A DNA stretch of 16,773 bases from an uncultured Oscillospiraceae bacterium (GTDB lineage: Bacteria > Bacillota > Clostridia > Oscillospirales > JAAYXM01). The DNA is taken from NCBI GenBank assembly GCA_934446465.1, contig CAKSEF010000034.1:1-16773 (forward strand). The letters are read 5' to 3'. The notes under the pieces are model-generated. The model had not been told where the DNA came from, searched no databases, and was given only the letters and a program-made list of their open reading frames with translations. Positions 8,228 through 14,611 of the stretch are shown piece after piece (the first letter of the stretch is position 1; every line of letters begins with the position of its first letter). The translations under genes and the position numbers were made by a program.

Positions 8228-8256
8228 ATTTTATCCTATTTATGTGCGGTTGTCAA
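8228..8256 (-). promoter_or_regulatory. hisS-aspS promoter
   Basis: On the minus strand, TTGACA (8256-8251, perfect) and TAAAAT (8233-8228, 5 of 6) are separated by 17 bases. The predicted transcript starts near 8221, giving a leader of about 40 bases to the hisS ATG. That is far too short for a T-box riboswitch. Confidence 0.85.
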
Positions 8257-8288
8257 GAAGTACAAGGCGTTTTAAGGCATAAAAGTGC

Positions 8289-8328
8289 AAAACCGCCGTC
8301 TGCCCGATGCGGGCCGGACGGCGGTTTT
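8289..8328 (-). terminator. intrinsic terminator of the SLH-protein gene
   Basis: Arms AAAACCGCCGTC (8289-8300) and GACGGCGGTTTT (8317-8328) are fully complementary. An inner GCCCG/CGGGC stem (8302-8306 and 8310-8314) closes an ATG loop. On the minus strand the stem ends in TTTT-GCAC-TTTT. It lies 12 bases after the SLH gene's stop codon and before the hisS promoter, separating the two units. Confidence 0.85.
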
Positions 8329-8340
8329 TCTGTTTTTTTC

Positions 8341-9465
8341 TTATTTCTTGATTGTGTTATAGAGTCTGAGTGCGGTAACTGTCGCCTGCTCGGAGGTGTA
8401 GTTTGCCTTCGGGGCAAAGTTTCCGTTGTTGTCGCCCTTCATTATTCCGAGCTTTGAGAGGCCCGTTACCGATTCGCGCGCCCAATCGGAGACGGAGGAG
8501 AAGTCCTTGTATGCCGTCTCTTTTTCCGTACCCGCCGAAACTTCCGCATATTTTGCCGCACGGAATACGACAGCGGCGGCTTCCTCGCGCGTTATCTTGT
8601 CGTTCGGTGCAAACTTCTTATTACCTTTGCCGTTTACTATTCCGGTGAAGCTGAGCGAGTTTACCTTCGGGTTCTGTACATCGTCAAACGGGTTCTCGGC
8701 AAGCTTTGCCCGAGGCATACCCTTTGCCTTGTCGAGAGCGTTGTATACGAGCGTGCAGAAATCGAGCCTTGATATGTCCTCGCGCCATGACGAGCTTAAA
8801 CTCTCCGCAACACCTACGGAAAATGCCGAATCGATGTCTTCCTTTGCCCATGCGCTCGGGGCGCCCTCGGCCGAGCGGACAATGACGACTTTTTCCGTAT
8901 TCGCCTGTGCGGGGATGCTCATTGTAACAACGTCATACCATGCGACAAGCGTATCTCCGACTCTAATATCGGATGCTTTTACAATATTTTTTGTTCTGTA
9001 CGGAAGAACCCGCGCGTTTTTCAGAATGCGAAGAACAAGATCGCGCGAGTTGTCGGTTACCACTACGTTTCCGTCTTTGTCTGTTTCAACTTCGTCAACC
9101 GTAACAAGGTTTACGGCATCCTTTTTAACATTGACTGCGATAAGGTACGCATTTGTCTGAGCGGGGATGCTCTTTGTCATGTTCTCCGAATATTCCGCCG
9201 AAATAACCGAGCCTTTTGCGATGTCGGAAATCGAGAGCGATGCACCCGTCTTCGCGTCGATAATTACGGTTTCGGAACTTACGTTAAGGCGAAGCGGTCT
9301 TTTTTCATCAGTTGTTCCGACTATGTAGCCGTCGCCCGTTTCGGTTACGGTCAGCATTGCCGACATTCCGTCTCCGCGGGGAGTTTTTATGGGAGCCGTA
9401 TCCGCGCAGAACGCGAACATCGTAAGCATGATTGCGGATAATACCGCCGCTGTTAATTTCTTCAT
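8341..9465 (-). CDS. secreted S-layer homology (SLH) domain protein with a duplicated N-terminal module
   Basis: Protein of 374 residues with a signal peptide (KK, hydrophobic stretch 4-20, likely cleavage near 20-21). The cysteine at 20 has no good lipobox, so it is probably not a lipoprotein. Residues about 36-113 and 118-197 are two copies of an uncharacterised beta-rich module. Each ends with the same motif, SIPAQTNAYLIAV (99-111) and SIPAQANTEKVVIV (183-196), preceded by a G-x-x-[IL] strand (KGSVISAEY, VGDTLVAWY). Three SLH repeats follow at about 205-250, 257-305 and 318-370, with typical F-D-D-V, NKKFAPNDKITREEAA and NFAPKANYTSEQA segments. SLH repeats usually anchor proteins to pyruvylated secondary cell-wall polymers. 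The ribosome binding site AGAGGT lies 6 bases before the ATG. Monocistronic; function beyond wall attachment unknown. Confidence 0.85.
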   Translation of the reverse strand: MKKLTAAVLSAIMLTMFAFCADTAPIKTPRGDGMSAMLTVTETGDGYIVGTTDEKRPLRLNVSSETVIIDAKTGASLSISDIAKGSVISAEYSENMTKSIPAQTNAYLIAVNVKKDAVNLVTVDEVETDKDGNVVVTDNSRDLVLRILKNARVLPYRTKNIVKASDIRVGDTLVAWYDVVTMSIPAQANTEKVVIVRSAEGAPSAWAKEDIDSAFSVGVAESLSSSWREDISRLDFCTLVYNALDKAKGMPRAKLAENPFDDVQNPKVNSLSFTGIVNGKGNKKFAPNDKITREEAAAVVFRAAKYAEVSAGTEKETAYKDFSSVSDWARESVTGLSKLGIMKGDNNGNFAPKANYTSEQATVTALRLYNTIKK

Positions 9466-9521
9466 TTTTTTACCTCTCTTTCTTTACGGGAATTTCCCTT
9501 TCATCCATAATGACACATCCG

Positions 9522-9542
9522 AAACCGATCAGGTTTCACCTG
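9522..9542. promoter_or_regulatory. overlapping palindromes in the divergent SLH/MecA-like control region
   Basis: Two interlocked inverted repeats lie between divergent genes: AAACC-gatca-GGTTT (9522-9536) and CAGGT-ttc-ACCTG (9530-9542). They are about 40-45 bases upstream of the candidate -10 of the MecA-like gene and about 60-75 bases before the SLH start. They could be an operator; no known regulator motif is recognised. Confidence 0.3.
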
Positions 9543-9561
9543 TTTTGGAAAAAGTTTTGCA

Positions 9562-9590
9562 TTTAAATAATAATCGCGCGGATATATAAT
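9562..9590 (+). promoter_or_regulatory. candidate promoter of the MecA-like gene
   Basis: The -10 TATAAT at 9585-9590 is perfect. The -35 at 17-base spacing is TTTAAA (9562-9567, 4 of 6). The ATG follows 36 bases after the -10. Confidence 0.55.
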
Positions 9591-9625
9591 TATGGTACAT
9601 ACATAAGAAAAGGGGATAAACAGAT

Positions 9626-10072
9626 ATGCAGGTGCAAAAAATTCGGGACGGCGTTGTCGCAGCGTTTTTCGGGAAAGACGAGTTGGAACGCCGCGGAGGT
9701 TTTTCGGGTGAGCTTGCAAACACGCTTGCGCGCGAGGCATTCGGCGCAGACTTCAATGACGGCGTATGCGTGGACGCATATGTAAACTCGTGCGGGCTCA
9801 TGCTCTTTGCCGAGCTTGAACGGGTAAAAAGGCGCGCCGTGATTTTTGATTCTCTTGAATCGCTCCTTGCGTATATACCATCGCATCCGAAGGACTCAGA
9901 CTCCGCGCTCTACCTGTCCGACGGCGCGTTCTGTCTCGTTTCCGATAATTTCTCGGACGGCGCGGAGGTCTGCGGGGCTTTTGTTCCGTGTACGGAAGAG
10001 CTCCTTGCATCTCCCGCGCTTATAGAAAGCGGTGCGGCGGCTAAGCTCAAATCCTCATTCAACCTACAGTAG
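9626..10072 (+). CDS. putative MecA-like adaptor protein (NegReg family, short form)
   Basis: Protein of 148 residues, the only plus-strand protein gene here. The start has an AAGGGG ribosome binding site about 10 bases upstream. By eye it follows the layout of MecA. The N-terminal part MQVQKIRDGVV...DELERRG (1-24) matches the MecA start M-x-I-x-[KR]-I followed by D-[IL]-E-x-R-G. The middle has AVIFDSLESLLAYI (71-84), then ALYLSDGAFCLVSD (94-107), like the F-x-x-x-[DE]-[DE]-x-I ... s-x-LY-x-x-x-x-[YF]-[YC]-L-V-x-D stretch of the MecA C-terminal domain, and the end resembles its last helix. MecA adaptors bring substrates such as ComK to ClpCP. At 148 residues it is shorter than B. subtilis MecA (about 218), mostly because the acidic linker is missing. 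Recognition is from memory, so a hypothetical protein remains possible. Confidence 0.55.
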   Translation: MQVQKIRDGVVAAFFGKDELERRGGFSGELANTLAREAFGADFNDGVCVDAYVNSCGLMLFAELERVKRRAVIFDSLESLLAYIPSHPKDSDSALYLSDGAFCLVSDNFSDGAEVCGAFVPCTEELLASPALIESGAAAKLKSSFNLQ

Positions 10073-10080
10073 GGGACAGG

Positions 10081-10114
10081 CAAAAAAGCCCGGACCGCAA
10101 AAAAGCCCGGACCG
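10081..10114 (-). repeat. tandem 17-bp duplication that can act as a minus-strand terminator
   Basis: CAAAAAAGCCCGGACCG occurs twice, head to tail and identical (10081-10097 and 10098-10114). On the minus strand each copy reads CGGTCCGGGCTTTTTTG. The GUCCGGGC of one copy can pair with the GUCCGGGC of the next over 8 pairs (6 Watson-Crick, 2 G-U) around a 9-base loop, and the second copy then supplies a U6 tract. The plus strand cannot form this hairpin. It therefore looks like the transaldolase-operon terminator. Confidence 0.6.
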
Positions 10115-10121
10115 AAACTCA

Positions 10122-10154
10122 GGCGGGAGTTCTGCATTTTGCAGAACTCCCGCC
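10122..10154. terminator. 15-bp perfect hairpin between convergent genes
   Basis: GGCGGGAGTTCTGCA (10122-10136) and its exact complement (10140-10154) are separated by TTT. It lies between the stop codons of the plus-strand MecA-like gene and the minus-strand aldolase gene. Neither side has a long U run immediately after the stem: plus side ATTTAAATTCTTATTTT, minus side TGAGTTTCGG. It may act as a weak bidirectional terminator or a 3'-end stabilising hairpin, together with the adjacent tandem repeat. Confidence 0.65.
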
Positions 10155-10164
10155 ATTTAAATTC

Positions 10165-10851
10165 TTATTTTCCCGAGAACATATCCGCGATTGTTTTTCC
10201 TTCGTAGACGCTGTTCCAATCCTGTGTGAAATCGTAGATTGCCTTGTTCGTCATCGGGTGGTACAGGAGGGAGGAGAAAAGCTCTGCACTGAGCGTAACC
10301 GCCTGGCATCCCGCCATCGCTACCTTGTGAATCTGCTCAGGCGTCTTGAAGCTTGCCGCAAGCACCTGACAGTCTACGCCCTGATTTTTGAACATCTCGA
10401 CCGTTTCGGTAACTACGCTTACGCCGTCGGATACGATGTTGTCGAGCCTGTTGACGTAGGGCGCAACGAAATCCGCGCCTGCCTTTGCGGCGATAAGAGC
10501 CTGCTGCTGAGTGAAGATAGCCGTCATCGTTACGTTAAAGCCCTCTTCTTTGAGCTTCATCGTCGCACGGAGACCTTCCTCACATATCGGGATTTTGACG
10601 TAGAAGTTTCCGCCGACATACTCGCGTATCTTGCGTGCCTCGTAAATTATCTCGTCCGCCTTTTTGCCCGTTATCTGAACGTGGAGCATTCTGTTGTCGC
10701 CTATTATCCCGCGTATCTCTCTTATAAGCTTGAGGAAATCCGTGTGTTCCTTTGAAATAATCGTCGGGTTTGTAGTTACGCCCGCCACCGGATAATATTC
10801 AACGAGGTGGCGTATGTGTTCAAGGTTTGCAGTGTCAATGATGTAAAGCAT
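10165..10851 (-). CDS. fsa: fructose-6-phosphate aldolase / transaldolase-like protein (FSA/TalC family)
   Basis: Cytoplasmic class I aldolase of 228 residues, the usual length of the small transaldolase family. It forms a single TIM barrel: DTANLEHIRHL (6-16), GVTTNPTIISKE (24-35), Schiff-base lysine 86 in YVKIP (84-88), FVAPYVNRLDN (128-138) and VLAASFKT (163-170). Gln59, Thr110 and Tyr132 match the E. coli FSA residues Q59, T109 and Y131 that hold the catalytic water. True transaldolases have Glu and Phe at the first and last of these positions, so an aldolase reaction on fructose 6-phosphate or a related dihydroxyacetone donor is more likely than transaldolase. It starts 13 bases after the second permease stop with AAGGAG upstream, so it is co-transcribed with the purine/nucleoside importer. 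It may process the sugar moiety; the real substrate is unproven. Confidence 0.88.
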   Translation of the reverse strand: MLYIIDTANLEHIRHLVEYYPVAGVTTNPTIISKEHTDFLKLIREIRGIIGDNRMLHVQITGKKADEIIYEARKIREYVGGNFYVKIPICEEGLRATMKLKEEGFNVTMTAIFTQQQALIAAKAGADFVAPYVNRLDNIVSDGVSVVTETVEMFKNQGVDCQVLAASFKTPEQIHKVAMAGCQAVTLSAELFSSLLYHPMTNKAIYDFTQDWNSVYEGKTIADMFSGK

Positions 10852-10864
10852 CTTTTTCTTCTCC

Positions 10865-11830
10865 TTATCTGTTTTCTCTGAAATACGGCGTACCGAGACT
10901 TTCGGGTGCGCTGTATTCGCGCCTGTTCTTCATTGTTATAAACATAAGAACAAGTATTGTTACAATATACGGTGCCATATCGAGTATCTGTGCCGATACG
11001 GAGACGGTATGACCGAATATCACAAGCCCGCTCTGGAGCTTGAATGTAAGACCTCGCACCGCGCCGAAGAGATACGCGCCGAGTATTGCGCGGAGCGGGT
11101 TCCACATAGCAAAGATTATAAGCGCGACGGAAATCCAGCCCGCGCCCGCCGTGAGGTCAATCTGCCATTTTCCGACATATACCATTGAGAAGTACCCTCC
11201 GCCGATTCCGCAGAGGAAGCCTCCCGCAAGCACATGGAGGTATTTATAAAGCGATACGTTTATTCCCGATGCGTCCGCCGCCGCGGGACTCTCTCCCACA
11301 ACGCGCGCATTAAGCCCGATATTTGTGTATTTGTAGTAGATATACAGAACAACGGCAAGAATAATCGCGCCGAGAACGAACGGACTCTGCTCAAAGAGCA
11401 TTTTCCCGACAATCGGGATATCCGCAAGCACGGGGATTCTGTGTATTCCGAGAACGCTCGTTACATTCTCCGGAAGCGGAACGCCCGCAACCGACATACC
11501 TATAAGACCTGCCGCACCGCTTCCAAACGTCGTGAGCGCAAGTCCCGTAACTACCTGATTTCCGCGGAGCGTAATCGTGATTATCGCATATATAAGCGCA
11601 CCCGCCGCACCCGCAAGTCCCGATGCGATGACCGCAAGAAGCGCGTTCTGCGTGTTGTAGGCAACGGCAAAGCCCGTCGCCGCGCCGAGGAGCATCATGC
11701 CCTCGATACCGAGGTTCATGTTGCCAACCTTTTCAAAGAGTATTCCGCCGAGTGTGCCGAACAGAACATGAGTTCCGAGCTGGGCAACCGTTTGCAGAAA
11801 AAGCGCTGTCGCAATAAGAAATCCGCCCAT
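10865..11830 (-). CDS. nucleoside/purine ABC transporter permease, YufQ/NupQ type
   Basis: Integral membrane protein of 321 residues, BPD_transp_2 family. Characteristic motifs: NMNLGIEGMMLLGA (37-50), found in the second permease of BMP-type importers, and the cytoplasmic coupling segment VGESPAAADASGINV (178-192). About eight to nine hydrophobic segments are visible. Its ATG overlaps the stop of the first permease by one base (TAATG), which favours equal synthesis of the two halves of the heterodimeric channel. It forms the import pore together with the upstream permease and is energised by the double ATPase. By comparison, B. subtilis NupNOPQ imports guanosine and other nucleosides; exact substrate here unproven. 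Confidence 0.92.
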   Translation of the reverse strand: MGGFLIATALFLQTVAQLGTHVLFGTLGGILFEKVGNMNLGIEGMMLLGAATGFAVAYNTQNALLAVIASGLAGAAGALIYAIITITLRGNQVVTGLALTTFGSGAAGLIGMSVAGVPLPENVTSVLGIHRIPVLADIPIVGKMLFEQSPFVLGAIILAVVLYIYYKYTNIGLNARVVGESPAAADASGINVSLYKYLHVLAGGFLCGIGGGYFSMVYVGKWQIDLTAGAGWISVALIIFAMWNPLRAILGAYLFGAVRGLTFKLQSGLVIFGHTVSVSAQILDMAPYIVTILVLMFITMKNRREYSAPESLGTPYFRENR

Positions 11831-12885
11831 TACTTCGCATCTCCTTTCCCTGCACGGCGTACAATTTTATAATTTAAGAAGAACTCGCTTCCGAGAACGA
11901 AGAATATGATGACCGCCTGAAGCGCGTATATCATCGAGTTCGGAATTTTCATCGAGGTTTCAAGGAAGCTCCCTCCCGCAAGCAGAACCGCGAACAGGAA
12001 CGACGTTACTATAACCGCAGGCGGTGAGAGCCGCGCTATATGCGTTGTTATAACGGCGGTGAATCCGAGACCGCCCGTGAACTGCTCCGTCAGCGTCTTC
12101 TCAACGGCGGAGGTCTGAATCATTCCCGCAAGCCCGCAGAGCGCACCCGAAATGATGACCGCCCAAACCGTTACACGGCGCACGTTGATGCCCGCATAAC
12201 GCGCCGTCGCACGGCTTTCGCCGAGAACGGATATCTCATAGCCGAATTTAGTCCTCGACATCATGATATAAACAACAAGCGTAAGCACGAGCGCGATTAT
12301 CCAGCCGATATGTATTCCGAAAACGCTCGGAAGAACCGCATTCGGCTTGAACGTGGGTATCTTCGGGAATCCGCCCTCGCGCCACGGCCCGTACTGGAGA
12401 TACGTTATCCACCGAAGCGCAATGTAGTTGAGCATGAGCGTAACGAGAGTTTCGTTTGTGCCGAATTTTACTTTTAAAAGCGCGGGTATAAGCGACCATA
12501 TGCCTCCGCACACAAGCCCCGCCAGCGCCATAAGCGGAAGGAGTATGTACGCGGGGAGATATGAGAAGTTCAGCGCGAAGTACGCCGCGCCGAATGCGCC
12601 CATGCACATCTGCCCCTCGGCGCCGATGTTCCAGAACTTCATCTTGAACGCGACGAGTGTTCCGAGCGAAAGTATTACGAGCGGAATCGCCTTGTTGAGC
12701 GTTGCGCTTACGCGGTACTTCGTCGCAAGTGCTCCGTTTATGAGCTCGGAATAAAACTTAAGCGGGTTAATGCCTATTATAAGCATGATAATCGCCGCCG
12801 CGCAGAGCGCCGCAACAACGGAAATTATCTGCGAAAGAATCGCCTTTTTTGCCGAAGGCTCGGGTTTTCTTACTATTCTCAGCAT
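11830..12885 (-). CDS. nucleoside/purine ABC transporter permease, YufP/NupP type
   Basis: Integral membrane protein of 351 residues, BPD_transp_2 family, paralogous to the next gene. FWNIGAEGQMCMGA (84-97) and NETLVTLMLNYIA (144-156) are typical of the first permease of BMP importers. The coupling segment LGESRATARYAGINV (221-235) has the same G-E-S-x3-A-x3-G-I-N-V pattern as the partner permease. The N-terminus is cytoplasmic and basic, followed by a hydrophobic segment from about 18. The start overlaps the ATPase gene by 7 bases, with GGGGAGGA just upstream inside the ATPase 3' end. It forms half of the import pore. Confidence 0.92.
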   Translation of the reverse strand: MLRIVRKPEPSAKKAILSQIISVVAALCAAAIIMLIIGINPLKFYSELINGALATKYRVSATLNKAIPLVILSLGTLVAFKMKFWNIGAEGQMCMGAFGAAYFALNFSYLPAYILLPLMALAGLVCGGIWSLIPALLKVKFGTNETLVTLMLNYIALRWITYLQYGPWREGGFPKIPTFKPNAVLPSVFGIHIGWIIALVLTLVVYIMMSRTKFGYEISVLGESRATARYAGINVRRVTVWAVIISGALCGLAGMIQTSAVEKTLTEQFTGGLGFTAVITTHIARLSPPAVIVTSFLFAVLLAGGSFLETSMKIPNSMIYALQAVIIFFVLGSEFFLNYKIVRRAGKGDAK

Positions 12886-14420
12886 TTTTCTTCCTCCCCG
12901 CCTTTTTTGTCATCGGGCCGGTGTCCGAGCATGAGAAGCCCGACTTCTTCCTTCGTAACCTTTTTCGGGTCTACAATGTCCATTACCTCGCCGTCGTGCA
13001 TGACAAGAAGCCTGTCGCACAGCGCAAGCAGAACGTCAAGGTCCTCGCCGATAAAGAGTATCGCAACGCCGTTTGCTTTCTGGTCGTTGAGTATGTCGTA
13101 TACATTATATGATGCGTTTATGTCAAGCCCGCGGACGGGGTATGCCGTTATAAGCAGAATCGGGTTGAGCTCAACCTCGCGCCCGAGCAGAACCTTCTGT
13201 ATGTTTCCGCCCGAGAGCTTCTTGAGTACGTGGTTTACGCTCGGAGTGGATACGTTATAGCGTTCCACAATCTCCTCCGCACGGCGTTTGTTCTCCGCAC
13301 GGTCGACAAAAATGCCCTTTTTCTTCTTGAATGAACGGAGCATGACGTTGTTCGTTATGTCCATTCCCGCAACAAGACCCATGCCGAGTCTGTCCTCCGG
13401 CACGAACGACATCGAAACTCCGCGGCGGAGAATATCGATAGGGGAGAGTCCGAGAATTTCCTCGCCGAGGAACTTAACGCTTCCGCCCGAGGATTTTTCA
13501 AGCCCCGCAATCGTCTCGCAAAGCTCCTTCTGCCCGCTTCCCGCAATTCCCGCAACGCCGAGAATCTCGCCGCCGTTTACGGTGAACGAGAAATCGGAGA
13601 GCACCTTGCGCCCGAGGTCGTTCTCACAGCAGAGCTTGTCAACGACAAGAACGGGCTTTTCCGAGAGCTTCGGCTCGGAGCGTTCGATTTTCAGCTCGAC
13701 AGGCTTTCCGACCATGAGCTCTGTAAGCTCCTTCGGGTTTGTGTCGCGCGTGTTGACCGTTCCGACCGTCTCGCCTGCACGGAGTACGGTTACTCTGTCG
13801 CTTATTTCCATTACTTCGTTTAATTTATGAGTTATGATGATAATGGCACACCCACGCTTCTTCATGTTCCGCAGTATGTCAAACAGCACGTTCGTCTCCT
13901 GCGGTGTCAGAACCGCAGTCGGCTCGTCAAGAATGAACATATTCGCTCCGCGGTAGAGCATTTTCACGATTTCGACGGTCTGCTTCTCTCCTACCGACAT
14001 GGTATATACCTTCTTGTCGGGCGTAAGGTCAAGACCGTACTTCTCGCAGAGGTCTTCTATCTTCTTGTTTATGCGGTCATGACGGCGGAAAAAACCGCGC
14101 TCGCCGCCGGAGCTTATGTTCTCCGCGGCGGTCATTATTTCCACGAGCTTAAAATGCTGATGCACCATGCCTATTCCTGCGGCGATGGAGTCGTGCGGAG
14201 ACGTGAAGTTTACGGCTTCACCCTTTATTTTTATGGTGCCTGCGTCCGGCGCATAAATTCCCGAGAGCATATTCATGAGCGTGCTTTTTCCGGAGCCGTT
14301 TTCTCCGAGAAGCGCGTGTATCTCGCCCTCTACCACTTCAAGAGAAGCGTTTTTGTTTGCCTTGACGCTTCCGAACGACTTGCATATTCCCTGCATTTCT
14401 ATGCACGGCGTATTCGGCAT
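12879..14420 (-). CDS. nucleoside/purine ABC transporter ATP-binding protein (double NBD, YufO/RbsA type)
   Basis: Fused double ATPase of 513 residues. The ATG at 14420 is chosen because AAAGGCGGG lies 6 bases before it; an in-frame ATG at 14438 has no ribosome binding site. The first domain is complete: Walker A GENGSGKST (39-47), Q88, signature MSVGEKQTVE (141-150), Walker B MFILDEP (161-167) and H198. The second is degenerate: its P-loop reads GIAGSGQKEL (291-300) without the GKST ending. The signature LSGGNIQKV (402-410) is intact. The Walker B region reads LLITAYPVRGLD (422-433) without the usual D-E pair, and the switch histidine is replaced (GEDLD, 458-462). One active and one degenerate site is normal for the RbsA/YufO subgroup. 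It powers the two permeases downstream. Confidence 0.93.
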   Translation of the reverse strand: MPNTPCIEMQGICKSFGSVKANKNASLEVVEGEIHALLGENGSGKSTLMNMLSGIYAPDAGTIKIKGEAVNFTSPHDSIAAGIGMVHQHFKLVEIMTAAENISSGGERGFFRRHDRINKKIEDLCEKYGLDLTPDKKVYTMSVGEKQTVEIVKMLYRGANMFILDEPTAVLTPQETNVLFDILRNMKKRGCAIIIITHKLNEVMEISDRVTVLRAGETVGTVNTRDTNPKELTELMVGKPVELKIERSEPKLSEKPVLVVDKLCCENDLGRKVLSDFSFTVNGGEILGVAGIAGSGQKELCETIAGLEKSSGGSVKFLGEEILGLSPIDILRRGVSMSFVPEDRLGMGLVAGMDITNNVMLRSFKKKKGIFVDRAENKRRAEEIVERYNVSTPSVNHVLKKLSGGNIQKVLLGREVELNPILLITAYPVRGLDINASYNVYDILNDQKANGVAILFIGEDLDVLLALCDRLLVMHDGEVMDIVDPKKVTKEEVGLLMLGHRPDDKKGGEEEKC

Positions 14421-14523
14421 ATCTTTCCCGCCTTTCATTCAAATAGGTAAATCCCGCGGCTCAAAAAGCTCCCGAACACGGCGCTTCCGCTTTTTAAGTC
14501 TGCAGGGTCTGTTTTTAAAAAGC

Positions 14524-14594
14524 TTCAAAAGAGATACACAAAAAGTTGTACCTCTTTTGAAACCGAGGGGCTTAAAGGTTTCCTTAAGCCCCTC
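14524..14594 (-). promoter_or_regulatory. two intercistronic hairpins after the binding-protein gene
   Basis: In the 191-base gap between the lipoprotein stop and the ATPase start, the minus strand first forms GAGGGGCTTAA/TTAAGCCCCTC (14594-14584 with 14575-14565). It then forms TTCAAAAGAG/CTCTTTTGAA (14561-14552 with 14533-14524), followed by GCTTTTT. The second resembles a leaky terminator. Such structures commonly let the binding protein be made in excess over the membrane parts by protecting the upstream mRNA or by partial termination. Confidence 0.65.
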
Positions 14595-14611
14595 AAAAAT
14601 GTCAAAGCTTA

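Noticed and set aside
13000..14300. Second nucleotide-binding domain of the importer ATPase as a mutated, inactive gene
   Set aside because: Loss of the Walker A and B residues in the second domain is normal for the RbsA/YufO subgroup and is not a sign of decay.
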